Of a DNA stretch of 64,000 bases, positions 56,622-64,000 are shown piece by piece. The position numbers and the translations under genes are program-made. The notes under the pieces were generated by a model. The model searched no databases. It was not told the origin of the DNA and saw only the letters and a program-made list of their open reading frames with translations. This DNA comes from Saliniradius amylolyticus (lineage in GTDB: Bacteria > Pseudomonadota > Gammaproteobacteria > Enterobacterales > Alteromonadaceae): assembly GCF_003143555.1 (NCBI RefSeq), contig NZ_CP029347.1, positions 496,001-560,000 on the forward strand, given 5' to 3'. Each line of letters begins with the position of its first letter. The stretch's first letter is position 1.

Positions 56622-58028
56622 TTAAAGCGTCTGTATTGTCTGGCGGCTGTGCCGTTCTGGATAGAACCAATTTAGCTTTGAGTGCAGGTCGACCACGCTG
56701 CCGACAACGATGAGTGCGGGTGGTTGAATGTGGCTGGCTTTGGACTCGATATCTGCCAGTGTGCCGGTGACCACTTGCTGCCGCGCTGTGGTGGCTTGCT
56801 CAATAACGGCGATAGGAGTGTTGGCAACCATGCCGTGGGCAATTAACTCCCGGCAGATTACCGGCAGGCCGGTCAGGCCCATATAAAACACCAGGGTCTG
56901 ATTCTTTTGGACTAACGCTGGCCAATCGAGGTTAATGCTGTCGTCTTTCAGATGTCCGGTGGCAAAGACGACCGACTGGGCGTGATCCCGATGAGTCAGA
57001 GGAATACCCGCATAGCAGGAAGCACCGCTGGCGGCAGTAACGCCAGGCACAACCTCAAAACCGATGTGATGTTCGATCAGGGTTTGAAGTTCTTCACCGC
57101 CGCGGCCGAAAATAAAGGGATCGCCGCCTTTTAGTCGTACCACCCGCTTACCGGCTTTGGCCTCACTTACCAGCAGTTGATTAATGTCTTGCTGTGGCAG
57201 GGTATGGTTGCTGGCGGCCTTGCCCACATAGATTTTTTCCGCATCCCGGCGAACCAGTTCCATAATGTCTTCGGACACCAGGCGGTCGTAGACCACCACA
57301 TCGGCTTTTTGCATTAATCTGAGCGCTCGGAAGGTCAGTAGCTCAGGATCGCCGGGGCCGGCTCCGATCAGATACACCTCACCCTGTTCCTCGGCTTTGG
57401 CCTCACTCAACTGGCGCTCCATCATGACATCGGCGGAAGCATCGTCACCTTGCAGCACTTTCTCGGCGATGTCGCCGTCAAAGATCTGTTCCCAGAAGTT
57501 GCGTCTTTGATTAACGGTGTCGAACCGGGCTTTGACCTTATCACGGAAGCGCTCGGCAAACTGGCCCAGGCGGCTGAGTCGGCGCGGTAATATGGCCTCC
57601 AGTTTCTGGCGCAGATAGCGCAAGAGTACCGGAGCCACACCGCCGCTGACCATGGCGATAACGATGGGGGAGCGGTCGATAATCGATGGCGTAATAAACC
57701 GGCAAAGTGGCTGGTTGTCCACCACATTGGCAAGGATATTCTGTGCCTTGGCTTGCTCGCAGATCTCGGCATTTAAGGCTTCATCATTGGTGGCGATAAA
57801 GGCCAGTTGCTGACCGGCCAAATCCTCTGGGGTATATTCACGGCTGTGTAGTACGATTTGGCCTTGTTCCGCCATGGCTAGCACAGTGTTGCAGGCCCAG
57901 GGCGCCACAACGGTGATACTGGCCTGAGTTTTGAGTAACAGCTCGATCTTACGGGCGGCGACTTCACCGGCACCCACCACCAGTGCGTTCAGGTTGTTTG
58001 TATCAACAAAGAGAGGAAAGTATTGCAT
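56622..58028 (-). CDS. cysG: Siroheme synthase CysG
   Basis: Trifunctional: SAM-uroporphyrinogen III methyltransferase (C-terminal half), precorrin-2 dehydrogenase and sirohydrochlorin ferrochelatase (N-terminal half). NAD-binding loop VVGAGEVAARK at the N-terminus; methyltransferase motifs GAGPGDPELLTFRALRLM, RLKGGDPFIFGRGGEE and PVVPGVTAASG-like VVPGVTAASGASCYAGIPLTHRD. 468 residues. Siroheme supports sulfite and nitrite reduction. Confidence 0.97.
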   Translation of the reverse strand: MQYFPLFVDTNNLNALVVGAGEVAARKIELLLKTQASITVVAPWACNTVLAMAEQGQIVLHSREYTPEDLAGQQLAFIATNDEALNAEICEQAKAQNILANVVDNQPLCRFITPSIIDRSPIVIAMVSGGVAPVLLRYLRQKLEAILPRRLSRLGQFAERFRDKVKARFDTVNQRRNFWEQIFDGDIAEKVLQGDDASADVMMERQLSEAKAEEQGEVYLIGAGPGDPELLTFRALRLMQKADVVVYDRLVSEDIMELVRRDAEKIYVGKAASNHTLPQQDINQLLVSEAKAGKRVVRLKGGDPFIFGRGGEELQTLIEHHIGFEVVPGVTAASGASCYAGIPLTHRDHAQSVVFATGHLKDDSINLDWPALVQKNQTLVFYMGLTGLPVICRELIAHGMVANTPIAVIEQATTARQQVVTGTLADIESKASHIQPPALIVVGSVVDLHSKLNWFYPERHSRQTIQTL

Positions 58029-58107
58029 AGCCACAGTTCGAAATAAGTACGGTGGCTATGCTAACAGTTTTTAATAACCGTTAAATATCGAATGGTATTT
58101 TCTTATT

Positions 58108-60045
58108 CTATTTCTCTTCGCTTCCACTCAGGTGTTGCCGCACAAACCCGATAACCTGCTGCATGTATTGTTTTTGGTTATTGGGGTCATAAAACCCGTG
58201 CCCTTCGGTGTCTACGGTGTAGAGCTGGTAATGTTTTCCGGCTCGTTCTAATGCACTGGTAAGACGCTCTGCTTGCTCAATCGGCGCCCTCTGATCTTGC
58301 CCACCATGCGCAAGAAAAAGTGGTACGTTCAGTTTATCGGCATGGTAAACCGGCGACATGGCTTTCAGGCTGACTTCATCCTCGCCGAGGGTCTTACGCA
58401 AATAGGCTTCACCGTAAGGGAGGTTGGGTATATCGCCTTCCTCAAAAAGCAGGGGGAGGTCGTACACACCGGCGTTAGCGATAACACAATCATACATGCC
58501 GGGGTAACGAATGCTGCTTTGCACGGCGGAGTAAGCCCCGAAACTAGCCCCCATAATACAGATTTTGTCATTTATCATGTCCGCATCCATGGCCCAGTTT
58601 ACCGCGTCAGCAATGTCGTCCTGGATCAGGGTGCCCCAATGACCATATCCGGCCTCTTTGAATGAACGCCCATAACCGGTAGAGCCTCGAAAGTTTACCT
58701 GTAATACGTTAAAGCCGTTCAGTGCAAGATACTGCGCTTGTGGGTCAAATTGCCAGTAATCGCGACTGTGAGGTCCCCCGTGCACGAGCACGACAGTAGG
58801 CAGGGGCTGTTCCCCAGCGCCTTCGCCTTCCAGAAAATAACCGGCAATGGTTTGTCCATCTCTTGCTTTAGCGCTGAAAGGTGTCATCGGGATAAGTTGC
58901 TGAGCAGAGAGGTTGGGGTAGTAAGAAAAAATCGGGTTCAGGCTGCCGGAGGTATTATCGAACAGATAAAATTGCCCGGCTTCGCGGTCCGAAGATATCT
59001 TAACGATAAACTGTTGGTTATCGGAGGTACGGCTGGTGATCGACACTTTATGGCCGGGAAAGGTCGCTAACAATTGTTTGAATAGCTTTGCCTCGGGATG
59101 GCCTGAATCCAGTATCAGGTATGTCGGGTAGCCATTGTCGACTCTTAGGGCGTAGGCGTGCTGGTCGTCGTTACTGACTATGGCATGAGTAATATCGATA
59201 CCTGGCTCTGAATATACCGGACTGAACGTTAAATGTTCGGTATCCAGGCTGAAGAGTCCGGTTTCGTCCTGTTTCTGATCGTCGAGCACCAGAAAGCCGT
59301 GTTTGCTTCCTGCTACAGGACGCAAGGCCTGCCCGTGACCACTCGATTCTAAGGGCTGCCACTCATTGTCGAGGTAGACAAAAGCTCGGGTGATATCATT
59401 GTCATCCTTACCAACCGCCAGCAGCTCGCCGTCATCATTGATGATTATTCTGGGATGGGGGATAGGGGCGCGAAACGGTTGGCCTTGAGTGATACCTCGA
59501 TAGATGTCCAGCTTTTGTATCAGCGGTTTGTTGTTGCTGTTTCGGCGGGCGGACTGAGAGGTGATCAAAATGTGTCTGGGATCCTCTGGTAGTGTTGAAA
59601 CAATCCGGGCCCAGCCAAAATCAGAGGTTTTTGTTTTGATGGCTGTCGCGCTGCTTTCACCGGAGCGATAGCCATAAATAGGCTCACCGTCCTCGCCATT
59701 GAGGTTAACGGCATAAAGCTCGCCAAAATACAGCGGACGGTCAGACCAGGCTGGGCGGCGATGCAGCTTGATAACGACGCGTTCATTGTTGGCCCAGAAA
59801 TAATCACCCACCTCATCGTTGCCGGAAAACTTCAGGTAACCGGTCATGGCTTGCCTGGCTCGGTTAATAAATATCAGGCCGCGTTTGCCATCCATCAGTG
59901 AGCGCACTGCGAGGTGTCGCCCGTCTGGTGAAATTTTGACACCAGAATACTCAGAGAAATCGAACAGTTGCTCGGGTTTAAAGGTGTTTGCTTGTAGCTG
60001 AAGGGGCAGGGTTAAAGAGAAGCAAAGAAATAATAATACGCGCAT
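58108..60045 (-). CDS. Secreted S9-family prolyl oligopeptidase-like peptidase
   Basis: A 645-residue protein with a signal peptide (VLLFLCFSLTLPLQLQA), an N-terminal beta-propeller-like half and a C-terminal alpha/beta-hydrolase domain. Triad: S501 in GASFGAYSA, Asp in GGQDQRAP and His in EGHGFYDP. ATG 60045 with AAGGA upstream gives the proper signal peptide; a longer frame reaches 60072. Probably cleaves peptides in the periplasm. Confidence 0.93.
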   Translation of the reverse strand: MRVLLFLCFSLTLPLQLQANTFKPEQLFDFSEYSGVKISPDGRHLAVRSLMDGKRGLIFINRARQAMTGYLKFSGNDEVGDYFWANNERVVIKLHRRPAWSDRPLYFGELYAVNLNGEDGEPIYGYRSGESSATAIKTKTSDFGWARIVSTLPEDPRHILITSQSARRNSNNKPLIQKLDIYRGITQGQPFRAPIPHPRIIINDDGELLAVGKDDNDITRAFVYLDNEWQPLESSGHGQALRPVAGSKHGFLVLDDQKQDETGLFSLDTEHLTFSPVYSEPGIDITHAIVSNDDQHAYALRVDNGYPTYLILDSGHPEAKLFKQLLATFPGHKVSITSRTSDNQQFIVKISSDREAGQFYLFDNTSGSLNPIFSYYPNLSAQQLIPMTPFSAKARDGQTIAGYFLEGEGAGEQPLPTVVLVHGGPHSRDYWQFDPQAQYLALNGFNVLQVNFRGSTGYGRSFKEAGYGHWGTLIQDDIADAVNWAMDADMINDKICIMGASFGAYSAVQSSIRYPGMYDCVIANAGVYDLPLLFEEGDIPNLPYGEAYLRKTLGEDEVSLKAMSPVYHADKLNVPLFLAHGGQDQRAPIEQAERLTSALERAGKHYQLYTVDTEGHGFYDPNNQKQYMQQVIGFVRQHLSGSEEK

Positions 60046-60133
60046 ACGGTCCTTGTCCTGTATAAAGTGCATCGTCCTTGATGCAGGAATATATCAAAGT
60101 TTGCCGGGGACACAAGGGCGAGGCCTTGCCTGG

Positions 60134-61870
60134 CTATTTAGCCTTAGAGCGAGAGCGAGGTGGCCGTTTGCCTTTGTCCTTGCCTTTCACGTTATGCTTG
60201 GGTGGTTTGTCAGTCCATTCACGGATGGCCAGCTTCTGACCGGCAACCCGGGCCTTGCTGAGTATGGCCTTCACCTCCGGCGGCATACCTGCAGGTAGGT
60301 CCACGGTGGAATAGGTGTCGTTGATCTGGATGGCGCCGATGTACTGGCTGTCGATGTCTGCTTCATTGGCGATGGCACCGACGATGTTACCCGGCTTGGC
60401 GCCATGACTGTGGCCCACTTCGATGCGGTAACGTTGCATGCCTTCTTCTGGTGGAGCCGCATTACGGCGCTTGGGCTTTCTGTCCCCTTGATCACGGGCA
60501 CCAGCTCGGCCTTCCCGGTCAGAAGAGCGATCATTGATATCGGCCACATCTTTTTCCGACAGTACCAACGGCTCCTTACCGGCGGCCATTTGCGCCAGAG
60601 CGGCCATAAGGACCTCAGGCTCGGCTTCGGTTTCTTCTTTAAGCGCCTCGATAACGGGCAGTATGGCTTCCAGACGGTCATCTTCCAGCGTTGCCAACAC
60701 CTTGTCTTTAAAGCGCTTGACCCGCTGTTCATTGAGTTCGGTGACCGAAGGCAGAGTCATAGGCTCAATCGCCTGCTTGGTGGCCTTTTCGATGGCTCGC
60801 AGAAGACGTTTCTCGCGGTGGGACATCAGCAGGATGGCGTCACCTTCACGGCCAGCCCGACCGGTACGTCCGATACGATGCACATAGGATTCGGTATCAT
60901 AAGGAATGTCGAAGTTGATCACATGGCTGATGCGCTCCACATCCAGGCCTCTGGCGACTACATCGGTGGCCACAAGAATATCTACCTGACCTTTCTTCAG
61001 GCGATCCACCACCCGCTCACGAGCATTCTGGGGGATATCGCCATTCAGGGCTTCGGCATCATAGCCCCGGGCCGCTAGCTTTTCTGCCAGCTCGACGGTT
61101 GCGGTCTTAGTGCGCACAAAGATAATGACACCGTCAAAATCCTCTACCTCTAAAATTCGGGTCAGGGCTTCCATCTTATGACGCGGTGCCACCTGACAGA
61201 AACGTTGACGGATAGTGGTAGCGGTACTGACCTTGGCGGCGATCTTAACCGTCTTGGGCTCTTTCAGATAACGGTGAATGATTCGGCGGATCTGCTCAGG
61301 CATGGTGGCAGAGAACAGCGCGGTCTGGCGCTCCTCAGGCGCATGGCTGAGAATCCACTCTACATCGTCGATAAAGCCCATACGCAGCATTTCGTCGGCT
61401 TCATCAAGCACCAGGCTGGAGACCTGATTTAATTTAAGGGTGCCCCGCTTGATATGGTCAATAACCCGTCCCGGTGTGCCTACTACTACCTGAACGCCTT
61501 TTTTCAGCGTCTTGATTTGGTGAGAATAGGATTGACCACCATAAATGGGCAGTACCCGAATACCTTTATCGAAGGCGGCGTAGGTGTGACAGGCTTCAGC
61601 CACCTGAATCGCCAGTTCACGGGTAGGCGCCAGGATCAAGAGTTGAACATGGTTAGCCTTAGGGTCGATCTTCGACAAAAATGGCAAGGCAAAGGCGGCA
61701 GTCTTGCCGGTACCGGTTTGCGCCTGTCCCAGGAGATCATGACCATCCAGTAGTAGGGGAATACTTTCTGCCTGAATAGGAGATGGTGTTTCGTAGCCGA
61801 CTTTTTCTAAGGCCTGAAGTAAGGCTGCGGGCAGGTTTAAGTCCTGAAAACTGAGGGTGTTGCTGGTCAT
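60134..61870 (-). CDS. deaD: ATP-dependent RNA helicase DeaD (CsdA)
   Basis: DEAD-box helicase for ribosome assembly and cold adaptation. Of 578 residues, motif I is AQTGTGKTAAFALP, motif II LDEADEM, motif III SAT, motif VI HRIGRTGRAG; the C-terminal part holds a DbpA-type RNA-binding domain (about 480-555) and a basic Lys/Arg-rich tail. A perfect -10 box lies about 80 bp upstream, leaving a leader of about 70 nt, recalling the long deaD leader of E. coli. Confidence 0.95.
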   Translation of the reverse strand: MTSNTLSFQDLNLPAALLQALEKVGYETPSPIQAESIPLLLDGHDLLGQAQTGTGKTAAFALPFLSKIDPKANHVQLLILAPTRELAIQVAEACHTYAAFDKGIRVLPIYGGQSYSHQIKTLKKGVQVVVGTPGRVIDHIKRGTLKLNQVSSLVLDEADEMLRMGFIDDVEWILSHAPEERQTALFSATMPEQIRRIIHRYLKEPKTVKIAAKVSTATTIRQRFCQVAPRHKMEALTRILEVEDFDGVIIFVRTKTATVELAEKLAARGYDAEALNGDIPQNARERVVDRLKKGQVDILVATDVVARGLDVERISHVINFDIPYDTESYVHRIGRTGRAGREGDAILLMSHREKRLLRAIEKATKQAIEPMTLPSVTELNEQRVKRFKDKVLATLEDDRLEAILPVIEALKEETEAEPEVLMAALAQMAAGKEPLVLSEKDVADINDRSSDREGRAGARDQGDRKPKRRNAAPPEEGMQRYRIEVGHSHGAKPGNIVGAIANEADIDSQYIGAIQINDTYSTVDLPAGMPPEVKAILSKARVAGQKLAIREWTDKPPKHNVKGKDKGKRPPRSRSKAK

Positions 61871-61946
61871 TAAGTGTCCTGAATAAGGGAGGCGGGCGTG
61901 ACGAGTAAGACGTTGACACGGTGAAGCCTGAAGTAAAACGGCGGGT

Positions 61947-61976
61947 ATTATACTTGATGTAAAAATTGAGCACCAA
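61947..61976 (-). promoter_or_regulatory. Candidate sigma-70 promoter of deaD
   Basis: On the minus strand a perfect TATAAT (61947-61952) follows TTGGTG (61971-61976) with an 18-bp spacer. The -35 is poor, so strength relies on the -10. The start would be near 61940. Confidence 0.45.
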
Positions 61977-62080
61977 GGAATTCTGCCAAATTGTTGAAAT
62001 TAACCTCACTTTTATTGGCAGCGATGCCGTGTTTGGGCATACTGCCCGCTTATTTAGCGGCCAGGCAGATTTTTGTTTTT

Positions 62081-62710
62081 ATGGAACAGTTTTTACTGAT
62101 TTTCACCTCGCTTTTTACCATGATCAACCCTATCGCCGCCGTGCCTCTTTACATTAGCCTGACCCAGCCAATGAGTCGTCAGACCCGGTATCGGGTGATT
62201 ATCACTGCCACAGTCACCGCCTTTGTCGCGATGGCTATTTTTGCCTGGGCCGGCGAGGCTATTTTTAAATTTTTTCATATCAATGTGAATGGGTTACGGG
62301 TGGTTGGTGGTGTCATGTTCTTTATCATGGGGTTCGAGATGTTGCGAGGCCGAACGGTTCCCAAGAAGCTTGATGGTGAGACCCACGAGTCCTTCGGAAA
62401 GGATATTGCCGTGACGCCTTTGGCGATTCCAATGATCTGTGGGCCAGGGGCCATCACCATGGTGTTGCTGTTCATGCAAGAGGCAAGTTCACAGCTGGAA
62501 GTCGCTACGTTATTTGGAGCAATGCTGGCGGTATGTTTGGCTACAGCGCTAATCTTTGCCCTCGGTGAACAATTACTTCAGCTGTTGGGGCAGGTTGGCG
62601 CCAGTGTGATGATGCGCCTGATGGGCTTGATAATGATGTTGATCGCCGTGGAGTTTTTCTTCGCGGGCATCGGTTATTATGTCAACGAGCTGGGTCAACA
62701 ATTGCAGTGA
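62081..62710 (+). CDS. MarC-family inner-membrane protein (YhgN-like)
   Basis: A 209-residue protein with six membrane segments. FLLIFTSLFTMINPIAAVPLY at the N-terminus and PLAIPMICGPGAITMVL in the middle are MarC-family features. ATG 62081 is chosen over a longer frame to 61991 because it gives the family N-terminus (MEQFLLIF). Despite the name, the family is not proven to be linked to antibiotic resistance. Confidence 0.88.
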   Translation: MEQFLLIFTSLFTMINPIAAVPLYISLTQPMSRQTRYRVIITATVTAFVAMAIFAWAGEAIFKFFHINVNGLRVVGGVMFFIMGFEMLRGRTVPKKLDGETHESFGKDIAVTPLAIPMICGPGAITMVLLFMQEASSQLEVATLFGAMLAVCLATALIFALGEQLLQLLGQVGASVMMRLMGLIMMLIAVEFFFAGIGYYVNELGQQLQ

Positions 62711-62728
62711 TGTACGAGATCTCGTACA
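62711..62728. repeat. 18-bp perfect palindrome behind marC-like gene
   Basis: TGTACGAGATCTCGTACA reads the same on both strands; it begins directly behind the TGA of the MarC-family gene. It could be a regulator site for the small gene at 62813 or a terminator stem without a T-run. Confidence 0.45.
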
Positions 62729-62812
62729 ACGATTGAAGACATTGCCCTCTGGTTCCCTGAGGTAATCCAAACTAAACTTTTGCTCGTCGAGAAACCAACA
62801 ATAAAAAACATT

Positions 62813-62992
62813 ATGGACGAGAAGCAGCCAAGCTTGGCGAGCATCAGACAACAACTCGAACAGCTTCATCAACTGCAACGCGAACAGAGTGCCCAACTGG
62901 AACAGTGGCGCTCTTTAAAACAGACGCTGGAGCAGACACTTCAACATTGGCCCTATCAGCCTGAACAGTGCGCCAACCTACAGAAAAGATAG
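62813..62992 (+). CDS. Very small coiled-coil hypothetical protein
   Basis: A 59-residue protein rich in Gln, Glu and Leu (IRQQLEQLHQLQREQSAQLE), probably one coiled-coil helix. ATG 62813 is preferred to an in-frame TTG at 62780. The ribosome-binding site is poor, and the frame could be accidental, although the heptad pattern is good. Function unknown. Confidence 0.4.
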   Translation: MDEKQPSLASIRQQLEQLHQLQREQSAQLEQWRSLKQTLEQTLQHWPYQPEQCANLQKR

Positions 62993-63074
62993 TCAGCCGC
63001 GTTTTTTCGGTTCCCCACCGGATACTTTTGCAAAAGTTATCCGTCGTTATGAATACGTATGCAGCTGATTCATT

Positions 63075-63138
63075 GTTGTTAACAACTGTGTAACTCTTTT
63101 GCAGCAATTACTGATTGCTGACCCACTGATTAGTGGGT
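63075..63138 (+). repeat. Row of three hairpins in the TonB-receptor leader
   Basis: GTTGTTAACAAC palindrome (63075-63086), then CAGCAAT/ATTGCTG (63102-63108 with 63114-63120, loop TACTG), directly followed by ACCCACT/AGTGGGT (63121-63127 with 63132-63138, loop GATT). The last ends 35 bp before the ATG at 63174. A leader structure or a weak terminator for the upstream ORF. Confidence 0.45.
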
Positions 63139-63173
63139 TTCTGAATAACCAGAAAACATTAGGGATACACATT

Positions 63174-64000
63174 ATGACGCCACTCAAATTGTCGAGGGTT
63201 GCAACTGCCCTGGCTGCGTCGGGGATGCTTCTTTCAACGTCAGTGTTGGCTCAAGAAGAGCCACCGCAGGAAAAAGAACCCGAACACTCGCTGGAGGTGA
63301 TAGAGGTCAAAGGTTTTAGCACCAGTTTGATCCAATCACTTAACCAAAAGCGCTTTGGTGATACGGTCTCGGAACAAATTTCCGCCGATGATTTGGGGGG
63401 GCTGCCAGATGTATCCATGGCCGATGCTCTGACGCGACTTCCCGGTATATCGGCAGTTCGGACCGGTGGTCAGGCGGCCGAAATCAACATTCGTGGTTTA
63501 TCCGGAGACTTTGTCTTTTCCACCTTAAATGGCCGGGAACAAGTGTCCACCAGTGGTGATCGGAGTATCGAGTTTGATCAGTACCCGTCGGAGCTGATCA
63601 ATTCGGCCGCGGTCTACAAATCACCGAAGGCCTCGTTGATTGAAGGTGGCGTGGCGGGCACGGTTGAGCTTAAAACCGCCAGCGCACTGAACAACGAAGA
63701 GCAGCACACTTTCAATATGAATGCCCGAGGGATGTTTAATGACCGGGCCGAGGACGTGCCTGACGCCGAAGAGTACGGCCACAGACTGAGCTTTTCCTAT
63801 CAGGGCAAGTTTATGGACGATACTCTGGGTGTGTCCCTGGGATATGCTCGCCTTTACCAGCCCAGCTCTTCCACTCAATTTATTGGCCTTGCCTACAATG
63901 GCCGCGTCGATGTGGATGGCGTTGAAGGTGATACCGATGGACCGGCGGATTGTCCTCGCTGTGAGTACATCAGCGAAGGCTTTGAGATGCAGCACAAAGG
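63174..64000 (+). CDS. TonB-dependent receptor, N-terminal part (cut by window edge)
   Basis: The frame is open to the right edge (275 codons visible). After a signal peptide (ATALAASGMLLSTSVLA) comes a TonB-box-like EVIEVKGF, then a plug domain with the sequence pattern of TIGR01782-type receptors: SLNQKRFGDTVSEQISADD, MADALTRLPGISAVRTGG and NIRGLSGDFVFSTLNGREQ. The barrel begins near residue 170. This branch often imports oligosaccharides in Alteromonadales, but the substrate is unknown. The gene is truncated by the window. Confidence 0.9.
   Translation, partial: MTPLKLSRVATALAASGMLLSTSVLAQEEPPQEKEPEHSLEVIEVKGFSTSLIQSLNQKRFGDTVSEQISADDLGGLPDVSMADALTRLPGISAVRTGGQAAEINIRGLSGDFVFSTLNGREQVSTSGDRSIEFDQYPSELINSAAVYKSPKASLIEGGVAGTVELKTASALNNEEQHTFNMNARGMFNDRAEDVPDAEEYGHRLSFSYQGKFMDDTLGVSLGYARLYQPSSSTQFIGLAYNGRVDVDGVEGDTDGPADCPRCEYISEGFEMQHK

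Noticed and set aside
1-64000. tRNA, rRNA, CRISPR array, IS element or prophage
   Set aside because: Looked for cloverleaf ends, repeats with regular spacing, transposase or integrase motifs; the only tyrosine recombinase is XerD, and none of the others was found.

Overview
The window reads as chromosomal backbone of a marine or aquatic gammaproteobacterium, most likely of the Alteromonadales (Alteromonas-like). The grounds are gene order rather than any marker rRNA: xerD-dsbC-recJ, recO-pdxJ-acpS, rlmD-relA-mazG, ftsB-ispD-ispF-truD-surE-pcm-yqaA-nlpD-rpoS, ygiM/ygiF, mutH/rppH-ptsP-lgt-thyA and rapA-rluA are all in their usual gammaproteobacterial arrangement. A short PutA and a TonB-dependent receptor of the TIGR01782 kind are also typical of that order. 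No rRNA, tRNA, insertion sequence, integrase or CRISPR array was seen. Coding density is high and most neighbours are separated by a few bases or overlap.

Region by region. 1-0.5 kb: an AT-rich edge with the end of a HEPN-domain gene. 0.5-9.6 kb: a GGDEF/EAL signalling protein, a small NAD(P)-binding protein, TrmN, a CheW-like protein, a YgjV membrane protein, a secreted subtilase, a lipid kinase and a metallopeptidase-like protein of the LPD1 type. 9.6-11.8 kb: folM and fldB, then two tiny secreted EF-hand proteins behind a good sigma-54 promoter candidate. 11.9-24 kb: a rightward run from xerD through recO, pdxJ, relA and mazG to a degenerate HD-GYP-like protein and a YiiX-like cysteine hydrolase. 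24-38.3 kb: a leftward block from rpoS/nlpD through the isoprenoid and cell-division genes, an ion antiporter, a TIGR03545 protein, a LysE exporter, PutA and a YgiM-like SH3 protein. 38.5-49 kb: mainly rightward, with ygiF, a LiaF-like protein, mutH (leftward), rppH-ptsP-lgt-thyA and a two-gene signalling module (REC-CheC plus diguanylate cyclase). 49-62 kb: mainly leftward, with rluA-rapA, cysG, an S9 peptidase and a DEAD-box helicase; phoH runs rightward. 62-64 kb: MarC, a very small ORF and a truncated TonB-dependent receptor.

Themes. Stress and starvation genes cluster here: relA and mazG (ppGpp and nucleotide sanitation), rpoS, pcm and surE, and ptsP. Second-messenger signalling appears three times: one GGDEF/EAL hybrid, one GGEEF cyclase coupled to a REC-CheC protein, and one HD-GYP-like protein that has lost its catalytic residues. 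Genome maintenance is represented by xerD, recJ, recO and mutH.

I did not find a clear undescribed multi-gene system. The best candidates for something new are small: the sigma-54/inverted-repeat control region of the EF-hand pair, a 60-nt hairpin element between ygiM and putA, competing stems ahead of phoH, the REC-CheC/cyclase pair, and the degenerate HD-GYP protein beside rpoS. Functions were assigned by reading motifs, without database searches; start codons are chosen from ribosome-binding sites and family N-termini.
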